A DNA stretch of 64,000 nucleotides, taken from Petrosia ficiformis (lineage: Eukaryota > Porifera > Demospongiae > Haplosclerida > Petrosiidae). The translations under genes were made by a program, and so were the position numbers. Location of the stretch: positions 3,520,501 through 3,584,500 of the forward strand of contig OX345637.1 in assembly GCA_947044365.1 (NCBI GenBank), in the 5' to 3' direction. Positions within the stretch are counted from its first letter, which is position 1. Each line of letters starts with the position of its first letter. Under the pieces are notes generated by a model. That model ran no database searches. It saw nothing but the letters and a program-made list of their open reading frames with translations, and had not been told where the DNA came from. Of the stretch, positions 11,401 to 20,563 are shown in pieces.

Positions 11401-12822
11401 GTTTATCTTTACTTAAATTTGTAAAGCAATCATAGGGATGTTTTTTTTCTCTATATACACTTGTTTTGGAAGCACTAATGATTGTACTTGTACTTATGAC
11501 CTTTTATTAAAGTGCTTGTGCTTGCACTTTCTTCAATGCTTGACACATGTCTGTTTGGTAGCCATACATTTATTTATCACAGAGTTGGAACACCCACATT
11601 ATGCTTACTGCATGTACATGTAGGTCAATTCATCAGAAAAGGAATAATATCACTACATGCTTGAGGGTGTAGTCTTACAAAAAATGACTGAAAGCATGCC
11701 CATTAGACAGAATGTTATTGTGGATGTGATTGTTGATCCTAGGGGCACATACATGTACCTTTAGGATATGTTCCTTGATACTAGAGTTATGCATTCATGC
11801 AATGATAAACTGCAGAGTGTACATTACTGAAAGATTCAGGAATTGAATAATAGAAAGCCTGTCCCTCCTACAGGGGGTACACAGAAGTACTGTTTATGCT
11901 ATATGCATATAAAATCAGTCATGTGAATCCTTTCTTTAAGGAGAAGGATGTTCTACCAGTGTAATAGTCACACAATCAAAACAAATTTGGATATGCATGA
12001 CTGGTTTTGATTTATTTATGCATCTCATTAAATTCTGACCAATGACTTTGCAGGAAAAACATTACCTGCCAGTGCCATATAATCCATGTGTGTGTTAAGT
12101 CAATATGTAGTAAAACATTACAGCACCTGTTTTAATGTGGGCCCCACCCTCGTGTCACATTAAAACACATAATTGCACTCTAAAGGGTTTTGCTTATCAG
12201 TATTTACAATAGGTACATAAAATAGTTGTATAGCTACCAAGATGTTTGGCAAAACAACAACAACAAAAATTGACTGGTTAATTATTAACTAAAGTAAATG
12301 GATATCTTTTGACATGTAATAATTGTGACTTATGAGAGTTCCCAAACACAAAATCCTGCATAATCCCTGAAAGCTCATATTAGCCTAGCTACTCTCATTT
12401 TGCCTACTTCATTTTTGTTGTATCATATAAAACAATAGTAAAATCATACTATGATACTGCCTTGATTAATAGTACAATAATAATGATGACATGTCTACAT
12501 GTAGGTGAGAATAGGTGAAATGAGAGTTCGCAAAAATGAGACCATACTGATTGCTCTATCCGAATAAATGACTTCATTGGCTTCCTTTAAAAATTGACCA
12601 AATAGTGATTAAGTGAGGGCAAAACAGTCACTTTCAAATACCTAGTCATCTATAATTATGTAATGAATTACTACATGTACATATTATAATGTATGTAAAA
12701 TCTCATGTCTGTAGGAGGAAATTGATGAGATGTTACAAGCAGCTGTAGATCAAGAAAAAGGAATTGTTTATTATCATGATTATGTAACACTGATGTTACC
12801 AGAGGAAGGTCAAAATAGATAA
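5472..12822 (+). CDS. EFCAB2: Dynein regulatory complex subunit 8 (EFCAB2)
   Basis: Exons 5472-5542, 5598-5724, 8637-8762, 10060-10143 and 12715-12822 join in frame with GT/AG borders to give 171 residues, close to the length of animal EFCAB2. DRC8 is a calmodulin-like subunit of the nexin-dynein regulatory complex in motile cilia. EF-hand 1 has a canonical loop at residues 33-44 ([12 protein letters not shown]). It is followed by the family signature [16 protein letters not shown], then [16 protein letters not shown]-hand 3 ([13 protein letters not shown]) has Lys at loop position 5 and is probably a weak Ca2+ binder. The GEPFQQEEIDEML segment is also typical. Introns 2-4 are 1.3-2.9 kb and full of transposon remnants, unlike the 55-bp first intron. 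Confidence 0.9.
6425..6580. mobile_element. small hAT-like MITE
   Basis: The ends are inverted: CAGTGTTTCCC at 6425 and GGGAAACACTG at 6570-6580. The terminus resembles the 516-bp element at 1916-2431, and CCCCCACCCTT repeats lie just inside both ends. The flanks share AGTTAT (6418-6423 and 6581-6586), a possible worn 8-bp duplication. It lies in DRC8 intron 2. Confidence 0.6.
6640..7677 (-). pseudogene. Crypton-type tyrosine recombinase (DUF3504/KIAA1958-like), broken
   Basis: Three collinear pieces on the minus strand recover one protein in different frames. The first is [14 protein letters not shown]...TKRKTLSDL to a stop, then [21 protein letters not shown], then [19 protein letters not shown]...[12 protein letters not shown] (7225-7533). 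The second is [19 protein letters not shown]...CPVIILKHF (about 7000-7190). The third is SPFYLAINW...KWYKTQPLG...TNHNVRKT...LNSYKT (6640-6980). This is the DUF3504 fold related to Crypton tyrosine recombinases and to domesticated KIAA1958/ZMYM/QRICH1. HxxR (HNVRK) and the Tyr (NSYKT) survive, but the residue after TG that is normally His reads Asn. At least one stop and two frame changes mark it as dead. It sits antisense in DRC8 intron 2. Confidence 0.75.
8935..9270. repeat. interspersed repeat interrupted by a MITE
   Basis: The flanks 8935-8998 and 9198-9270 resemble 26750-26960 in their TTTTAGTTA / AACTATAACTAAA words and CCTTTTTAATAAACCTAAAAC. The middle is occupied by the separate inverted-repeat element at 9000-9196. 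This looks like a nested insertion in DRC8 intron 3 (8763-10059). Confidence 0.45.
9000..9196. mobile_element. MITE with long terminal inverted repeats
   Basis: A perfect 20-bp inverted pair is present: GGGTCTAATTTTCGTGTTTT at 9019-9038 and AAAACACGAAAATTAGACCC at 9157-9176. The similarity extends outward about 18 bp on each side with mismatches (GATATNTTNGT). ATTTTCGTG words recur inside. There is no coding capacity. Confidence 0.65.
9710..9852. mobile_element. short CAGTG-ended MITE
   Basis: CAGTGAAACCCC at the left and GGTTCCACTG at the right form imperfect inverted ends about 140 bp apart. The interior (TTGAGGATACCCC, GAACACCTCTGTAATCAAGATAC) has the look of a worn short DNA transposon. 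No clear target duplication was found. It is in DRC8 intron 3. Confidence 0.4.
11001..11462 (-). mobile_element. hairpin-ended transposon family, copy in DRC8 intron 4
   Basis: The left end is a small palindrome, GGCCCGCAGGGCC, followed by ATCCCTATGATTGGTTT. The right end is AAAGCAATCATAGGGATG, then TTTTTTTTCTCTATATACACTTG at 11440-11462. So there are inner inverted repeats CATCCCTATGATTG plus distinct outer ends. It contains GCGTGGCGCGTAAAAGAACGCGCG and GTCAGCCATGATTACCGAATG, which recur in the other copies of the family (31699-32240, 36196-36482, 38795-39410, fragment 30608-30665). It is in reverse orientation to the 31699 copy. No open frame is present. Confidence 0.65.
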
Positions 12823-13705
12823 TTAATTTCATTATACATGTATAATTATATTATTATTTTATTATATATAATTATTAATCAATAATAATTATTTTTGACA
12901 ATAAGAATTACAAAACCTCAACAGGAAAGACAAGTACAGAGAAGATTGAACAGAGTCAGAAAGAGAGAGTGAGAGACGTAACATTTAGTTATTAAACAAA
13001 AATTATAAACACATTTATTCATAGTATATATAATTATATAAATTATGATTCTAGATAATCCTTACAATGACCACACTACACTACTATGCTTAGTACATGC
13101 TACACTTGCTAGCTTAAACTGATGCCAAAGGCAGTATTAAGCTAGTCTCGCACACATAGAAGTTTGACAAACACGAACAAGACTAACTGATATAGAGAGA
13201 GAAGCCTAGTTAACATCTGATAGAGGTAGACATATAATGAGCCTGTAGTGTACTACACTTAGAAGGTACTACGCTTGACTAGCTTAAAACACCAAAGGCA
13301 TTTACAACAGTAAAGACAAGTAAAAAGAAGATTGAATAGAGTCAGAGAGAGCGAGACGTAACATTTAGTTCAAACAAACATTATAATACATTCATTCGTA
13401 GTAGTGTATATATATAATTATTATGATTTCAAGATAATTATTTCAGTAAGACAAACTGAATTTTATTAACAAGAGTATGAATCTCATTAAAACAAACCAG
13501 TACGCTTGTACCTGACCCTTCCTTGCGTGGGTTGGGTTTGGCTCCACAGGACTACCCCAGGCCATTAGAGGGATTAATTCATGTACATGCATGTTTTAAA
13601 AAACATGATCACTGCCAAAATTAATATTACTACCATATGTGAAAATATAATACAGTTAATTAATTATAAGTTGCAATGCAATAGATAAAATTAAGTAAAT
13701 AAAAC
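12823..13705. repeat. DRC8 downstream region with a direct repeat pair
   Basis: 12925-13070 and 13312-13440 share GACAAGTA-AGAAGATTGAA, GACGTAACATTTAGTT, ACATTCATTC and TATATATAATTA, forming a direct repeat of about 130-145 bp spaced about 390 bp. Similar ACTACGCTTGACTAGCTTAAA words lie between. No gene is recognised here apart from the DRC8 3' flank. Confidence 0.5.
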
Positions 13706-13835
13706 TCATAGAATCCATTCAGACACTTGAATACCACGTTTATTAATACGAGAAGATTTAGGTTTTACAGAAGAATGGGCATCACGACCAGTACTACTCA
13801 GTGGAGTGTGTGGAATCATGTACTGTTTTGCTCTT
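13706..13835 (-). CDS. possible terminal exon of an unidentified gene
   Basis: After an acceptor at 13836-13837 (GATATAG on the minus strand) an open frame runs to a TGA at 13706-13708. It encodes RAKQYMIPHTPLSSTGRDA...SVKPKSSRINKRGIQVSEWIL, and the composition looks coding rather than random. I found no convincing upstream partner exon. It could belong to an alternative 3' end of the gene at 15094-16478 or to an independent gene. No family is recognised. Confidence 0.35.
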
Positions 13836-15093
13836 CTATATCAATGATAAAAACATTGAAATGAAAGATTATTCTAATTATGAAAATATTAATGTAATCT
13901 TGCTTTTCAATTTTTCCAAACAGCTTCTTAAGATCAACAACTCGTTTTTCAGCTATCTTGTACCAAAATTTAGGTATTTAGGTAAAAAAACAACTTGCTT
14001 TCAAGAGCAGTTTTATAAGATGGCTGAAAACTTGAAGCTCAAATAAGACTGAGGTTTACATGCACACTCACAAATATTAATACATGTAATATCAAATCAT
14101 TGGAATAGCTCACTTCCATTCATGCATGTGTTTACTGATAAGCAGAGGAAGAATATAAAATTTAGAAATGAAATTACAATGAAAATGAGTTTTTAATACA
14201 AGGGAATAACTTGAAACTAAAAGTACATAATAGACTGCTAGGTTTCAGACACACTGTAAAACAATCACAGAACTATGTTTCCTCAATCCTGTTACAATCT
14301 AACTAACTACTTTATGTACATGTATAGTATAATAGTGCTGTTACCATAGCAACCACCCAAATGTTGAGTCTAGGCCTATTACCAAATTTGCCATTTCAAA
14401 TTTCCTGAACACATGTACATATATTCATAATTACTCTCAAGTCTCAATAATTAAAAATCGTCTACATAGACTTTATGTTATAGATCACTGAACCTTTTAG
14501 GTCCATAAACTTTCCATTTCAGAAGAACTTAATTAATTAAACTGAGTGGAGGTAGAGTTACACAAATTTCAGCTTGTGTAATAATTATGTTAATTATAAA
14601 CTCATTATTTGTATTCTGGTAAGTATCTATTATTCTTCTGAAATAGTAGGCACAGGTCTATTGTGATCTCAAATTCCATTTTATCAAATAATTATTGAGC
14701 CTCCATCTATACAGTGGGGAGTTTATAACACATTAATGAGGTAAATATAATTTCGGTTTACAGGGGAATCAGTTGCTATGGTAACAGAGTCTATCAAAAC
14801 TACACTCCTAGTTTAATCCCATGTGACAAAGCTGAATAATGTGTTTGTGTATACACTTAACATACAGTATACACAGTGGTGTGGAAACAGCCAGTCATGC
14901 AGGACATTGTCCAATAAATCTAGTGAATGTCCCGTAAATTGAAACTGAACTATTATACCAAGTATATGGGGAGCAGGACAAGAGAGCTAGATGAAAATAC
15001 ATGTACATGTAGGTCAAAATGTCTCACACCACTGAGTTTGTACATGTACATGTTATAGTAAACTGTATAGATTAAATACATACACATAATTAA
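13836..15093. other. AT-rich spacer, no confident gene
   Basis: I see no supported coding exon here. A minus-strand segment near 13890-13960 reads IAEKRVVDLKKLFGKIEK, which is coiled-coil-like, but lacks a usable donor. A MITE occupies 14874-15034. Confidence 0.4.
14874..15034. mobile_element. CAGTGGTGTG-ended MITE
   Basis: The inverted ends are CAGTGGTGTG (14874) and CACACCACTG (to 15034), 161 bp in total. The interior shares CCAGTCATGCAGGAC...AAATTGAAACT...AGTATATGGGGAG with 38845-38957 and 57464-57576. The flanks AGTATACA and AGTTTGTA could be a diverged 8-bp duplication. It is probably a hAT-type non-autonomous element. Confidence 0.55.
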
Positions 15094-16478
15094 TTAATTA
15101 TAGACAAACTTTTTAAATTTCCTTGGTTTCCATGAAGGTGTAAACAAGAATGGAGATGGACGTGTTCTCTTGGTAACAATGGAACTTTCTTTAGGAGTAT
15201 AACTTCTTAATTTCATGACATCAGTTAAAAGTAGCTCTTTAGAATCCTGTACACCAGAACTATCAAAGACATCAGGAGTATAAGAGATCTTTTCTATTCC
15301 AACATGAAGAGGTGGTACATTCACATTTTCTTTTGTGTCCTCTACTTCATTGACATTCTTGTCAGTTTCATCTTCGACTGCATATAAATAGCTGTCGTTA
15401 TTTGCAATTGGAGCAAATTGTTTTGGTGTGTGCTGAAATCTCTCTGTAATTTCAGATGCAACTTTACGCAACAATCCTGGGCTTTTGAAAAAAGGACTGA
15501 ACTCTAGATTTAGTAAGTTATCATCATTTTCATGCACTTGTTTAGGAGAAACTCTTTCCTTCATCAGACCAATATTTGTACTACCTTTTCTCTTGTTAAC
15601 AGACCCACTCAATACCTTTTCTCTTTTGTCCACATGTACTTCAGATCTTTCTAAGTCCCTTATTTCTTCGTTTTCATCAACTATTACTTTACATCTGTTC
15701 TCTCGTATATGACTACTTTCCTTATCACTGGACTTATTATCTTCATTATCATATCCAAGTTCATATATAACTGCATTTCTTTTATTTCTCACTTGCATTT
15801 TTCCTCTGGCTCGTGTCTTCGGTCTATGACTGGGTAGAATATTAGATGTTACATGTACACACCGTTCTGATATACCAAAATCTGATTGGCTGATTGAAAT
15901 CAGTGACTCACTACTGCCTTTATTGGTCCTAGCTAAGGGCAAACTGTCAACTGAAATGGACTGAGAAATGCATATGTCATCTCGCTCATGTTGTCTTCGT
16001 TTACGCACGCGTTGACCAATAGTCAGGGCAGATTCAGACTTTGGTAAACATTTCTCATCACACATATCATTCTCATCAGATTGTTTTGGTCTGGATTTAG
16101 TAAGCTCTAAAACTTTCTTAGTCTGATTAGGTATTTGATGATCCTTGTTTTCAGTCTCAGCATATTGTGTGTTTTTACTGTCTAGAGTTATTTTAGAAGT
16201 GACATGACCATCATCACTTTGTTTATGAGTGGAGTTGGAATTACTATCAACACTTTGCTTGTGTGTGGAGCTAATATCACTAATCTCACCATCAACACTT
16301 TGTTTGTGAGTGAAGTTGAATTTACCAAATTCTCCATCAGCATTTCTTTTGTGTGTGGAGCTAATATTACCAATCTCTGATTGAGAAACAGTATCACATT
16401 GTTCAGTAGAAGAAAAACATGTACATGTACTATGTTGTTGTGAAAGAGGGATGAGAGGATCCTCTTGATCTCTGATAA
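15094..16478 (-). CDS. unrecognised Ser/Lys-rich protein, large 3' exon
   Basis: A single open frame runs from an acceptor at 16479-16480 to TAA at 15094, about 460 residues. The first in-frame ATG is only at 16065, so the true start must be in an upstream exon I could not locate. The N-terminal part has degenerate repeats around STHKQSVDG (ISSTHKRNADGEF, FTHKQSVDGEI, SSTHKQSVDSN, STHKQSDDGH). The rest is charged and apparently disordered, with basic patches (RVRKRRQHERD, HRPKTRARGKMQVRNKR). There are SP/TP sites (SYTPKES, FQHTPKQF, FFKSPGLL) and a conserved-looking basic tail PSPFLFTPSWKPRKFKKF. This composition resembles nuclear, cell-cycle-phosphorylated proteins, but no domain is identifiable and I assign no function. 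Confidence 0.6.
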
Positions 16479-16844
16479 CTAAATGTAAAATAGTTATAAA
16501 GAATTAATAATTAAACTATATTCATTATAAAGTACAACATATCAGATACATGGCAAAGCACTTTAGAAACTGCTGAAGTACGTACATCCTCAAGAACTTT
16601 TAAGAGTAATTAAGTATTAATTAAAACACCTAAAATCATTAGCAATGAGTACTTAAGAAAGCACTATTAAACTAAAGCTTAAAATGAGGTTAACCACAAG
16701 CATACAAATATTTCTAATATATGTACTTAATTGTTCATACAAAATAAATGTACAGTACAAATACTCATGTATGTAACAAACATACAAACATACAGTGTAT
16801 GCAAATACTTCTAAGACATGTACATGTAACAAATGTACATGTAC

Positions 16845-16941
16845 AGTACAAATACTTCTAATACATGTACATGTATAGTACAAATACTTCTAATACATGT
16901 ACATGTATAGTACAAATACTTCTAATACATGTACATGTACT
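16845..16941 (+). repeat. 32-bp minisatellite, three units
   Basis: Units starting AGTACAAATACTTCTAATAC begin at 16845, 16877 and 16909 and each ends in ACATGTACATGTAT. The surrounding 16700-17000 is a looser array of the same words. Confidence 0.7.
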
Positions 16942-17227
16942 TGCACAAACATACAATGTACATACATGTACATGTACATACATGTACATATATACATGTA
17001 CATAAACTAAAAACGTGATTCTGGCCATCAGTTAATTAGAACTAAAACTAAATTGTAATTCTCTTGTCAGGTAAAACAATTACTAAATTTGTTTAAACTT
17101 CTGTTTAATTAAGAAAACTATTTTGTGGCTAGTTCATTGTCATTTGATATGTGTTGTGTAAATAATGGTTAGCCGGCACAACACATTAATTACTGTGTGA
17201 CCTTCCAACCCCATGGAACATTTGTGG

Positions 17228-17330
17228 TTTAGCAGAGGGACTTGTTTTATCTTCAAACTGCACACAGCCATAGGGTTGTGGTTAGCAGAGGGACTTGTTT
17301 TATCTTGCAAACTGTACACAGCAACAAGCG
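17228..17330 (+). repeat. tandem duplication of about 54 bp
   Basis: TTAGCAGAGGGACTTGTTTT followed by ATCTT(G)CAAACTG occurs at about 17228 and again at about 17282. The rest of 16942-17600 holds no recognised gene. Confidence 0.6.
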
Positions 17331-17607
17331 CCTGCTGTGTAAATCCATACTGCCAGTGCCAAGTCCTGTTTAAGTTCCACTGTGTTTGTATAGTGTTGCC
17401 TTGGAATCTATAAATCTTGGGAATAATTTATCATCTTCCATTAGTTAGCAATACCAGTAATTTTCATTTCAATATGATTCTGAGTATGAAGTACATTACC
17501 GACACTTGATATTGCACATGCGCATAATGCACATGCTAACATAATTCAGTTAAAAATGTGGAAACGTTATCTGTTAAATTGGTGTGTCAGTTAAATAGAG
17601 GTGTGAT

Positions 17608-17716
17608 AGACTAGTATCGATATTTGGTATCAATACTTGGACATTACTCAATAACAGACATTTCAGATATGGTATCAAAGTATCACGTACTTCGGTATCG
17701 AATTGCTAATCACTAC
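17608..17716. mobile_element. possible third relative of the TAGTGATGTGCGATAC MITE
   Basis: The right edge, read on the minus strand, is TAGTGATTAGCAATTCGATACC, close to the MITE terminus at 35653. The left edge has TAGTATCGATATTTGGTATC. It is short and diverged and lies just before the hAT transposase relic. Confidence 0.3.
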
Positions 17717-17789
17717 TTTTCATTTGAATTTGTGTGCCGCCACAGCCTGGATGATATTTGTATATGTAAACAATACTGTCTCTTATCAG

Positions 17790-19560
17790 TGAAGAACTGA
17801 GGAATACTATGACATCACCATCTCCTGCTACTCCATTGTCTCCAACTATATCTGTGTCTTCCATTCAATCTGTTGCAAGTTCTACATCTCCTACAGAGGT
17901 CCCGGTTGCACAAAACAACAGTATGGAATGGGACTACTTCATGTTTGACCAAAGTAATGGTATACATGTATGTATTTGCCAAATCAATGTTAATGATGTT
18001 AGTGAAGCACTGAGGAGACCTATGGACATAATGTGCATGTAAAATTTCCAACAAACCTTAAACAACACCTAAAAAGAGTTCATGTAAAAGAGTACACTGA
18101 ATTGGTGAAGAATCAGAAAAACAAGCTAGAGAGAAAGTAAGAGTCAAAATATACCAGGGTCTTTCAAGAGACAAAGTGGACAAATGACTTTAGAACCATA
18201 TGTCAAAGAAAGACGAAATATTCGAAAGGAATCCAGTAGTACAAGGAACTACATGTAACTCTGAATTCTGTGATCTTCTAACAGCAGTTGATTCATGCTA
18301 CATGTACATCATTCCTTGGTGAACTGCAGTATCCCCAAGGAAATTAACAAAGTTTTCATTGACATGAAAATTAAAATTGGAAGTTGCTTGCAAGAGGCAA
18401 GAAAGGTCAGTATCTGTGTTGATGTTTGGAGTAAAAATTTAGGATATGTCTACACCTTACCTGGGAATTACTGGTCACTCACTTGTTCTCCCTATGACAC
18501 CACCATCATCACAGAATTACTCTAGCAGAAAGAAGATTGCATTCTCCTCTTATAGGAGAAAGGTTCATTAGGTTATGACTGAGTGGGCATTTCCCACTTG
18601 CAAAGTGGTGGCAGATAATGGAAGCAATATGGTTGCTGCTTTTCATGATTGTTGCGACGAGTCTGAGGATGAGAAGGACAATTTTGACAGTGATGGCAAG
18701 GACTTTGCTGATTTTAATGGATATAGTAGAATTTGAAACAAATCAGATTGATCACGAGGCCCGTTTTTAAACGACTGAGTTGTTTCTCACATACTTTCTA
18801 CGGTATGCAGTTAGTCATTTGATTAAATTAAGTTCTTCAAAAACATTCTGAAGACAGCTCACCGAGTTGCTAAGAAGGTAAATATAAAGCCACAGAGAAG
18901 CTATGTGGCAAAAAAATTAGTCAGTGACTGCCCAATTCGCTGGAGCACTACCTATTTATTAATCCCCTGAATGCTTGAAGTGCAGTCAACTCTAAATGAG
19001 GTTTTAGAAAAACTAGACTGGGACAATTTAGCCAACAGTGAATGAAAACTATTAGAAAGATGTGCGAGGAGCTTCACCCATTTTATCAGTAAACCTCATT
19101 AATCAGTGGTGAAGAGTATACTACATGTACATGTACATTATCTGCTGTTGTGCCATCATGGAAGTAGAACTACGAAATGAAGAGTCAGTGAGGACTAGTA
19201 GAAGCATCTACAAACAGAACTCAGTAAATGCTTTAACAACCCAAAAATGAATGAACATGATCCCATCTTTGTGCTGGCAATTCTTCTCGATCTTCAATAC
19301 CAGCTAGTGCTGAGCATTGAGCAAATAGCTTCTGCTAGAACAGAGCTTCTAAGAAAAATGAAGGGAATAAAACAAGATAACTTGAATAGTCCTAGTGAAT
19401 AAACAGCAGTACCAATTTCTGTAGAAAAGAATCCAGAAGCAAGTGAGCCCACCTTCAAAACAATTTTGGTTACTACCTGAAGAAGTTACTCAGTACTTTA
19501 GTAGTATTATCACTATAGTCTATCTGAAAATATTCTACTGAGTGGACCTCCAACAATGCC
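17790..19560 (+). pseudogene. hAT transposase relic (BED zinc finger type)
   Basis: Plus-strand fragments in shifting frames follow a hAT transposase. First comes a Ser/Thr/Pro-rich start at 17809 and a BED finger remnant (WDYFMFDQSNG...CICQ, then NLKQHLKRVH). Next is GQMTLEPYVKERR, then KVSICVDVWSKN (the first catalytic-Asp region), then KVVADNGSNMVAAF. Then come the DCPIRWSTTYL-like segment near 18930 and LNEVLEKLDWDNLA...ERCARSFTHF. Last are SLISGEEYTT, LSAVVPSW and FVLAILLDLQYQLVLSIEQ. More than ten stops and several frame changes kill it. The 3' 246 bp (19315-19560) is the left edge of the tandem duplicon and recurs at 40061 and 58680, so the duplication is younger than the decay. Confidence 0.8.
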
Positions 19561-19753
19561 ACCCACTGTTATCAGCATTTGTAATAGACACTGGAGTGAT
19601 TCCAGCATCATCTGCTCCAATAGAACATACTTAGGTTTGGTGTTGGTGTCATTGGTGGTTTCATTACCCCGGCCATCACCTAATGCCTTGTGTCAAGTTA
19701 GCCTGTTCATACAGGCATATGAGATGTTTGATTCGGACCCTGCCAGCTGAGCT

Positions 19754-20002
19754 GCCTTGGTAGCTCAGTTGGTAGAGCAGAGTGTCGTGGGTTCGGATCC
19801 CACCTGAGGCAACTCTCATTTTTCGTTTTTCCATTGCCTCAGGTGTCTTTCTTTCTTTCTTTCTTTCTTTCGTCTCAGATAACATCATGTACATGTCTGA
19901 AGTACAGAGTGTCGTGGGTTTGAATCCCACCTGAAGCAACTCTCTTTTTCATTTTTTCATTGCCTCAGGTGTTTTTCTTTCTTTCTTTCTTTCTTTCTTT
20001 CT
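19754..20002 (+). repeat. tRNA-derived repeat lacking the anticodon arm, plus (TTTC)n tails
   Basis: 19754-19811 has a tRNA-like 5' acceptor strand GCCTTGG that pairs with CTGAGGC, an A box TAGCTCAGTTGG and a B box GGTTCGGATCC. Between D arm and T arm only AGAGTGTCG remains, so no anticodon stem-loop exists. A (TTTC)n tract follows. A second partial head (GTGTCGTGGGTTTGAATCCC, from 19905) with its own (TTTC)n tail is in tandem. This is the structure of a tRNA-derived SINE or a deleted tRNA gene, not a working tRNA. Confidence 0.65.
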
Positions 20003-20262
20003 ACATCTCCGATAACATCATGTATGTATCTAGCACAAACATACACTGCATATACAATTATAACGAGGAGCCAATGAAAAAAACCAGAGGGAAGGACTGC
20101 ACAACTCCCACACAATTAATTAAAATAGCTAAACCCAGATATTTAGCTGATTTTACTATTTTTAGACCATTATGTTGCCACGCCCATCACAAATAAAAAA
20201 GCTAAAAGTACTACAGTATCAATGGCTAGTACTCCAGTTCATGGTTTACTCAAAACAGCTAT
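20003..20262. other. spacer with no recognised gene
   Basis: Non-repetitive AT-rich sequence between the tRNA-derived repeat and the foldback element. It may contain the 3' UTR or last exon of the ARHGAP11-like gene, but no coding frame can be supported. Confidence 0.4.
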
Positions 20263-20430
20263 AATTCAAATTGCAATTTTGCTCAGAACATCTACATGTA
20301 CTACTGGTACTTGTAGTAAACAGCTTCTCTGCTTCTTCCAACTGAATCATCCTTCAGTTGGAAGAAGCAGAAAAGATGTTTACTACAATTACCAGTAGTA
20401 GATGTTCTCAGTAAAATTGCAATTTGAATT
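20263..20430. mobile_element. foldback hairpin element
   Basis: The two arms 20263-20345 and 20354-20430 are near-perfect inverted copies (AATTCAAATTGCAATTTT / AAAATTGCAATTTGAATT outside, TCCAACTGA / TCAGTTGGA at the tip) around an 8-nt loop. It lies just 3' of the last recognised ARHGAP11-like exon on the minus strand. A transcript would form a stem of about 80 bp. Present also at 41009-41176 and 59466-59633. Confidence 0.75.
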
Positions 20431-20563
20431 TCTTCTGTGTTCAGATCAACACTGTACAACACTAAAGCTTTACACATGTGGTGGGTGTGGCCACATAGAG
20501 CATGTAACACTAGCTGAATGTCTGGCTTTAGCTAATTACGTGGGAATTGCACGCTCTGGTTTT

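Noticed and set aside
19754..19811. Functional tRNA gene
   Set aside because: There is no anticodon stem-loop, so it cannot be a working tRNA.
19676..19939. Minus-strand frame with VASGGIRTHDTLLYQLSYQG (also 40422-40685)
   Set aside because: This peptide is the familiar spurious translation of tRNA-derived repeats and lies over the tRNA-like head and TTTC tract.
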